From: Bacteroidales bacterium
Lineage (GTDB): Bacteria; Bacteroidota; Bacteroidia; Bacteroidales; JAADJA01
Length of the DNA: 18,932 bases
Assembly: GCA_029934735.1 (NCBI GenBank)
Contig: JAOZLR010000017.1
Span: 1 to 18,932, forward strand
Direction: 5' to 3'
Positions 15,553-18,932 of this stretch are shown one piece after another. Numbering within the stretch: position 1 is the stretch's first letter; every line of letters starts with the position of its first letter. Under the pieces are notes generated by a model. The model was given only the letters and a program-made list of their open reading frames with translations, had not been told where the DNA came from and did no database searches. Made by a program: the position numbers and the translations under genes.

Positions 15553-17283
15553 AGCTATCAGGTTTTCCCCACTTTTTAATCCCAGCTTTTTTCTTAGGCG
15601 GAACCTGGCTTTCTTTAAGGTTTCGGCAGATTGGTAGGTGATGGACGAAATTTCTTTTGTTGACATATTCAATTTAAGGAAAGCACAAAGTTTTAACTCG
15701 TTTGGTGTAAGCCCCGGAAACCTGTCATTCAGTCGCTTATAAAAATCACTGTAAATTTCCTGAAACCGGGTCTCAAATTCTGTCCACACTTCTTTGGAAG
15801 TATTTTTATCAAGTTCATTAATGACATCTACAATAACTTTGGGTTGTTCAATATTCGTATTACGATCCACAACCTTTAATTTATTTGAAATTTCCGTAAT
15901 AAATTCATTCTTTTTCAATAGGTACATTACATTGGTAGTAAGTTCCTTATTTTTAAACTCCAGTTCGTTTGCCAGATTTTGTTCTTTCAAACGACTTTGC
16001 TTGTGTTTGTCTTTTTGGCGAACATATAGCAACAGAAATAATAATAAGCCTGAAATGGAAGCTCCAATAATTGACAAGTAAATAAGTCCTTTTACTTTTT
16101 GTGCTGACTCTATTCTTTCTTTTTCAAGCTGTATCAGTTTTCTCTCCTCCAGAAATTCATAATCCATTTCAAGTTCCGCAATTTTTTTGATACTCTCCTC
16201 TCTTTTCAGGCTATCATTGTATTTTTGGAATAGTTTAAAATAAACGAGGGCACTATCAAAATTTCCAGTCTTTTCGTAAACCTTGCTCAGTCCTTTACCG
16301 GCACTTGCGATATATTTTAGGAAGGACGATTTTTTCGCAAGTCTCATAGCTTTTTGATAACTTTCAATTGCTTTTTTAAATTCTCCTATTTCGAAATAAA
16401 TATCTCCGAAGTCCATAAAAGCCCCAATTTTAAGATACGAGCTGGAGCCAAAAAACGATTCGTCGAGTTTCCCGATTTCTTCAAGCTGATGCTGAAAACT
16501 AATCAATGCTTTTTCATAATCCCTTTCCTCAAAATGTAATTCACCAATGAGCCCATAATAGTTTAAAAGCCCGTAATGATTTTTGAGCCTTTCATTTATT
16601 TCTTTTGATTTGTTCAAATAGAAAAGGGCACTATCAACAAAATCCATATTTAAATAAGTACCGCCTATATTTAATAGCGTATTTGCATAATAGTATTCGT
16701 CCTCAATTTCTTTTAGAATAGTAGCTGCTTTGAAATAATAACCTAAGGCTTTTTTGTAATTGCCTATCTTATGGTGGATAATTGCAATGTTATTATAGAA
16801 CTTCGATTGCGGGGTTGATAACTCTAGTGAATCGGCAATATGTAAACCTATAAAATAATACTCTAATGACTTGTCATAATCAGAAAGTAAATCGTGGAGG
16901 TACCCAAGCATTAACCACACAGTTAGAGCTGAATTTTTGTCACTGGCATATTCCGATATTTCGATAGCTTTTAAATAGATTTTTCTTGCTTCAATCAGAC
17001 TGTCTTTCCTTAGTGGGATATCGCCAAGAATAATTGTATTCATTAAAACCCCATCAATATATTCCGATTGTTTTGCTATATTTAATCCTTTTGTTGCAAA
17101 ATACCGGGCAGAGTCAAGGTTGATTTTAAGATAGGCTTTTGCAATTTCGGAATACAAAATGGATTGTTCTGAATCGTTTAGTCTTTTGGAATTTAATATA
17201 TGTATGAGGCTGTCAGTTTTATTTTGAGCTTTCAATAATGTGGCACTGAAAATTAACAGGAGAAATATCCCATACGATTTCAT
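15535..17283 (-). CDS. Membrane-anchored TPR regulator with LuxR-type DNA-binding domain
   Basis: A 582-residue protein from the ATG at 17281-17283, which opens a signal peptide (MKSYGIFLLLIFSATLLKAQ). A TTG further up (17337) was rejected because it lies inside the promoter box. Residues about 25-360 hold some eight tetratricopeptide repeats (for example NIAIIHHKIGNYKKALGYYF at 165-184 and FGDIYFEIGEFKKAIESYQK at 292-311), predicted extracytoplasmic. A coiled coil (about 362-396) precedes one transmembrane helix (about 398-422), then a second coiled coil (425-470). About 524-582 form a LuxR/GerE-like helix-turn-helix (LTPNELKLCAFLKLNMSTKE, then SAETLKKARFRLRKKLGL). This architecture recurs in Bacteroidota as a one-component membrane sensor. 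It lies between two paralogous T9SS proteins, which makes them natural target candidates; that is inference. Confidence 0.92.
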   Translation of the reverse strand: MKSYGIFLLLIFSATLLKAQNKTDSLIHILNSKRLNDSEQSILYSEIAKAYLKINLDSARYFATKGLNIAKQSEYIDGVLMNTIILGDIPLRKDSLIEARKIYLKAIEISEYASDKNSALTVWLMLGYLHDLLSDYDKSLEYYFIGLHIADSLELSTPQSKFYNNIAIIHHKIGNYKKALGYYFKAATILKEIEDEYYYANTLLNIGGTYLNMDFVDSALFYLNKSKEINERLKNHYGLLNYYGLIGELHFEERDYEKALISFQHQLEEIGKLDESFFGSSSYLKIGAFMDFGDIYFEIGEFKKAIESYQKAMRLAKKSSFLKYIASAGKGLSKVYEKTGNFDSALVYFKLFQKYNDSLKREESIKKIAELEMDYEFLEERKLIQLEKERIESAQKVKGLIYLSIIGASISGLLLFLLLYVRQKDKHKQSRLKEQNLANELEFKNKELTTNVMYLLKKNEFITEISNKLKVVDRNTNIEQPKVIVDVINELDKNTSKEVWTEFETRFQEIYSDFYKRLNDRFPGLTPNELKLCAFLKLNMSTKEISSITYQSAETLKKARFRLRKKLGLKSGENLIAFLNQI

Positions 17284-17333
17284 AAATATGTTGATACTGT
17301 TTCTCAAAACAATATATGGTTTAAATTTAATGC

Positions 17334-17342
17334 GCAAAGATA
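17334..17342 (-). promoter_or_regulatory. Promoter -7 box of the TPR-HTH regulator
   Basis: The minus strand reads TATCTTTGC, identical to the box before the other TPR gene at 835-843. It lies 50 bases before the ATG at 17283 and overlaps the alternative TTG start at 17335-17337, which it therefore rules out. No standard -33 TTG is seen; the -33 region instead holds the palindrome at 17355-17368. Confidence 0.6.
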
Positions 17343-17354
17343 GAAATATTTTTT

Positions 17355-17368
17355 CCTGATTATTCAGG
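17355..17368. promoter_or_regulatory. Palindrome in the -33 region of the regulator promoter
   Basis: CCTGA (17355-17359) and TCAGG (17364-17368) are perfect inverted repeats around TTAT. The centre is about 20 bases upstream of the -7 box, where an activator or an autoregulator could bind. The repeat is short and could arise by chance. Confidence 0.25.
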
Positions 17369-17403
17369 TTAAGTTATCTTTTTACTGACCAGAAAAATTA
17401 AAA

Positions 17404-17434
17404 AAACAAAGCTCCCAAAAAGGGAGCCTTGTTT
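17404..17434 (-). terminator. Terminator of the right-hand T9SS Omp28-domain gene
   Basis: AAACAAAGCTCCC (17404-17416) pairs with 17422-17434 over 13 positions with one mismatch, around a loop of five A. On the minus strand the hairpin runs into a U-rich tract. It lies 38 bases after the stop of the gene and shares its stem and position with the terminator at 12378-12404. Confidence 0.9.
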
Positions 17435-17472
17435 CCTTAAATCAATTAACTTAAAATCTACTTATAAAAAAA

Positions 17473-18932
17473 CTACTTAATAACATTCAGCTTTGAAGTC
17501 AATATCTCCGTATCAGTAACTACTTTTACAATGTAAGTCCCATTTTTGAAATTTGAAATATTCAACTTACAATTACCCTTAACATTTTGCTTTTCCAATA
17601 CAAGTTGTCCATTTAAATTATAAATATATACGTTCCCCTTATCAACATTGGAAATCCTTACTGCATCTTTAGCTGGATTTGGATACATAGCAATATCCGT
17701 AGTTGTTTGCATATCAGCTATTCCGGTAATCAGATGATTAATTGTTGCATTCTCAATTCCACCCGTAGTTTGATTGATTAACATACCAACAACTTCAAGA
17801 TTGTTTACATCCCAATCAGTAGAAACTGTTGTTGTAAATTCATAACTATGGGTTTCTCCTGCATTAACAATAGCAGGCAGACTACCTTCAGCTCCTACAA
17901 ATGTACCGAGTATGGCTCTGGCAACATGCTCGTAAACCATATCTTCTGCTGGTACTGGATCTGGAAGATCTTCGTAACCACCCATGGGGCCATTACCACC
18001 ACCTGAATAATAATTGGCTTGTGCCCAACCAGCACCGGTTCCAGTTACTCCATTTTCAACGATCACAGCATTTAACCTGAAATCGGAAACTGTTGCAATA
18101 AAATCTGCTGTAACAGTAAAAGATAGTTCCCCGGTTGTACTATTGAATGTTTTATTTTCAATAAAAATAGAAGCTGGGGCTATTTGAGCAATTTGTTCTT
18201 CATAAGCTGCTTCAAAATATGTTGGATCGGTAACAATCTTGCGATCAACAACTCCTCCAGGATATCCAGAGATATATCCGGCAATACCTGTATCATATTC
18301 ATCTACTGTCATTGGATCGCCATTATGTACAGCAATCCCAATCCATGTATCTGGATATTTCATAGCCATTGAATCCATATATACAGCCCCTCTTACACAC
18401 CATCCACACCAGGTTCCGGTTCCTTCTTCTCCCACTACTATTTTTGTTGGAATATATTCTACAATATTTATTGTTTTGTTTACCATATCATTCCCGGGTA
18501 TTTCGTCCCCCTCAAGAGCTGTAACTACTTCTAAATCGTAAACTCCCGGAGTAACCGACCAGTTGTCAAATTCAACCTGGATTTCTTCACCTGAACCCAG
18601 ATCAGTAATATCTATTATCGAAGAGTAACCGTCAGTTGAGCATGTTACAGGAAAACTAATCGTTTCAATTCCATTATTTTTTACTGTAGCTTTTGGTGTT
18701 ACATCTCCCTGTTGTAAAATAGATATAATATCAATACTAACTGCTATTGCATCGTTATTTATTGGTGTACCACTAACCACTATTGAATAATCTTCCCATT
18801 CGCCATATAAAAATGTGGCACAAGGATCAGGGGAAGAAGGATCACCATAGTTAGCACCAATTCGCATTGTGGTTGTGCCCGGCAATCCATAACCCGGGAT
18901 AGTAACGTCTACATCGGTTAGTACACCTGCTT
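17473..18932 (-). CDS. T9SS-exported Omp28-domain surface protein, N-terminus outside window
   Basis: The frame is open to the right edge, so about 485 C-terminal residues are visible; the TTG at 18885 is internal, not the start. In order: the end of a GEVED-type domain (LPGTTTMRIGANYGD to YGEWEDYSIVV, visible residues about 16-53); a CARDB-like Ig domain (about 58-156); an Omp28/thioredoxin-like domain (about 163-395) with WCGWC (Cys175, Cys178 of the visible part) and a probable cis-proline at SGYPGG; and a type A T9SS sorting domain (last 73 or so residues: YPNPAKD, IYNLNGQ, NGTYIVKV). It is a paralogue of the 868-residue protein, closest in the CTD, and lies directly upstream of the TPR-HTH regulator but is separated from it by a strong terminator. 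Likely surface-exposed or secreted; redox activity is only inferred from CxxC. Confidence 0.94.
   Translation of the reverse strand, partial: AGVLTDVDVTIPGYGLPGTTTMRIGANYGDPSSPDPCATFLYGEWEDYSIVVSGTPINNDAIAVSIDIISILQQGDVTPKATVKNNGIETISFPVTCSTDGYSSIIDITDLGSGEEIQVEFDNWSVTPGVYDLEVVTALEGDEIPGNDMVNKTINIVEYIPTKIVVGEEGTGTWCGWCVRGAVYMDSMAMKYPDTWIGIAVHNGDPMTVDEYDTGIAGYISGYPGGVVDRKIVTDPTYFEAAYEEQIAQIAPASIFIENKTFNSTTGELSFTVTADFIATVSDFRLNAVIVENGVTGTGAGWAQANYYSGGGNGPMGGYEDLPDPVPAEDMVYEHVARAILGTFVGAEGSLPAIVNAGETHSYEFTTTVSTDWDVNNLEVVGMLINQTTGGIENATINHLITGIADMQTTTDIAMYPNPAKDAVRISNVDKGNVYIYNLNGQLVLEKQNVKGNCKLNISNFKNGTYIVKVVTDTEILTSKLNVIK

Noticed and set aside
17284..17337. 18-residue N-terminal extension of the TPR-HTH regulator from a TTG
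   Set aside because: The TTG lies inside the TATCTTTGC promoter box and the extension would bury the signal peptide that starts at 17283.

Overview
The window is AT-rich DNA from a member of the Bacteroidota. Three things support this: two proteins with the C-terminal domain (CTD) of type A type IX secretion (T9SS) cargo, a lipoprotein-type BamA/TamA homologue (TamL) beside TamB, and several promoters with the Bacteroidota TAnnTTTG -7 box. The order is not certain; the gene repertoire would fit a marine or environmental Bacteroidales/Marinilabiliales-like organism. Every convincing gene lies on the minus strand, so transcription runs from high to low coordinates.

Right part (about 12.4-18.9 kb): two paralogous surface proteins with an Omp28/thioredoxin-like domain (WCGxC) and a T9SS CTD flank a membrane-anchored TPR regulator with a LuxR-type helix-turn-helix. 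One of the two (17473 to the window edge) is cut off at its N-terminus. The other (12445-15051) is preceded by a 62-residue coiled-coil ORF with its own promoter. The two paralogues share CTD, 3' untranslated DNA and terminator, as if the whole 3' module was duplicated. Two copies of a 130-145 bp dispersed repeat (12196-12327 and 15356-15501) lie in the gaps.

Middle part (about 9.3-12.1 kb): small envelope genes in loose, repeat-bearing DNA. These are an outer-membrane beta-barrel protein (11590-12081), a broken small lipoprotein gene that appears split by foreign AT-rich DNA (11071-11533), a GlsB/YeaQ-type membrane protein (10773-11024), a secreted protein of unknown function (9743-10453) and a 119 bp element with perfect 20 bp inverted ends (9463-9581).

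Left part (1-9.3 kb): an AI-2E/PerM-type membrane protein, TamB and TamL are packed as an apparent operon (PerM and TamB overlap or nearly so; TamB and TamL are 3 bases apart). TamB spans from the inner membrane toward the outer membrane, where TamL is its predicted partner, so the unit probably serves outer-membrane lipid or protein assembly. A membrane-anchored TPR protein follows with its own promoter and a strong terminator. A further promoter points out of the left edge.

No tRNA, rRNA, CRISPR array or intact transposase was seen. The most useful leads are the missing conventional start codon of tamB, the duplicated CTD-3'UTR-terminator module around a TPR-HTH regulator, and the three repeat or insertion structures.
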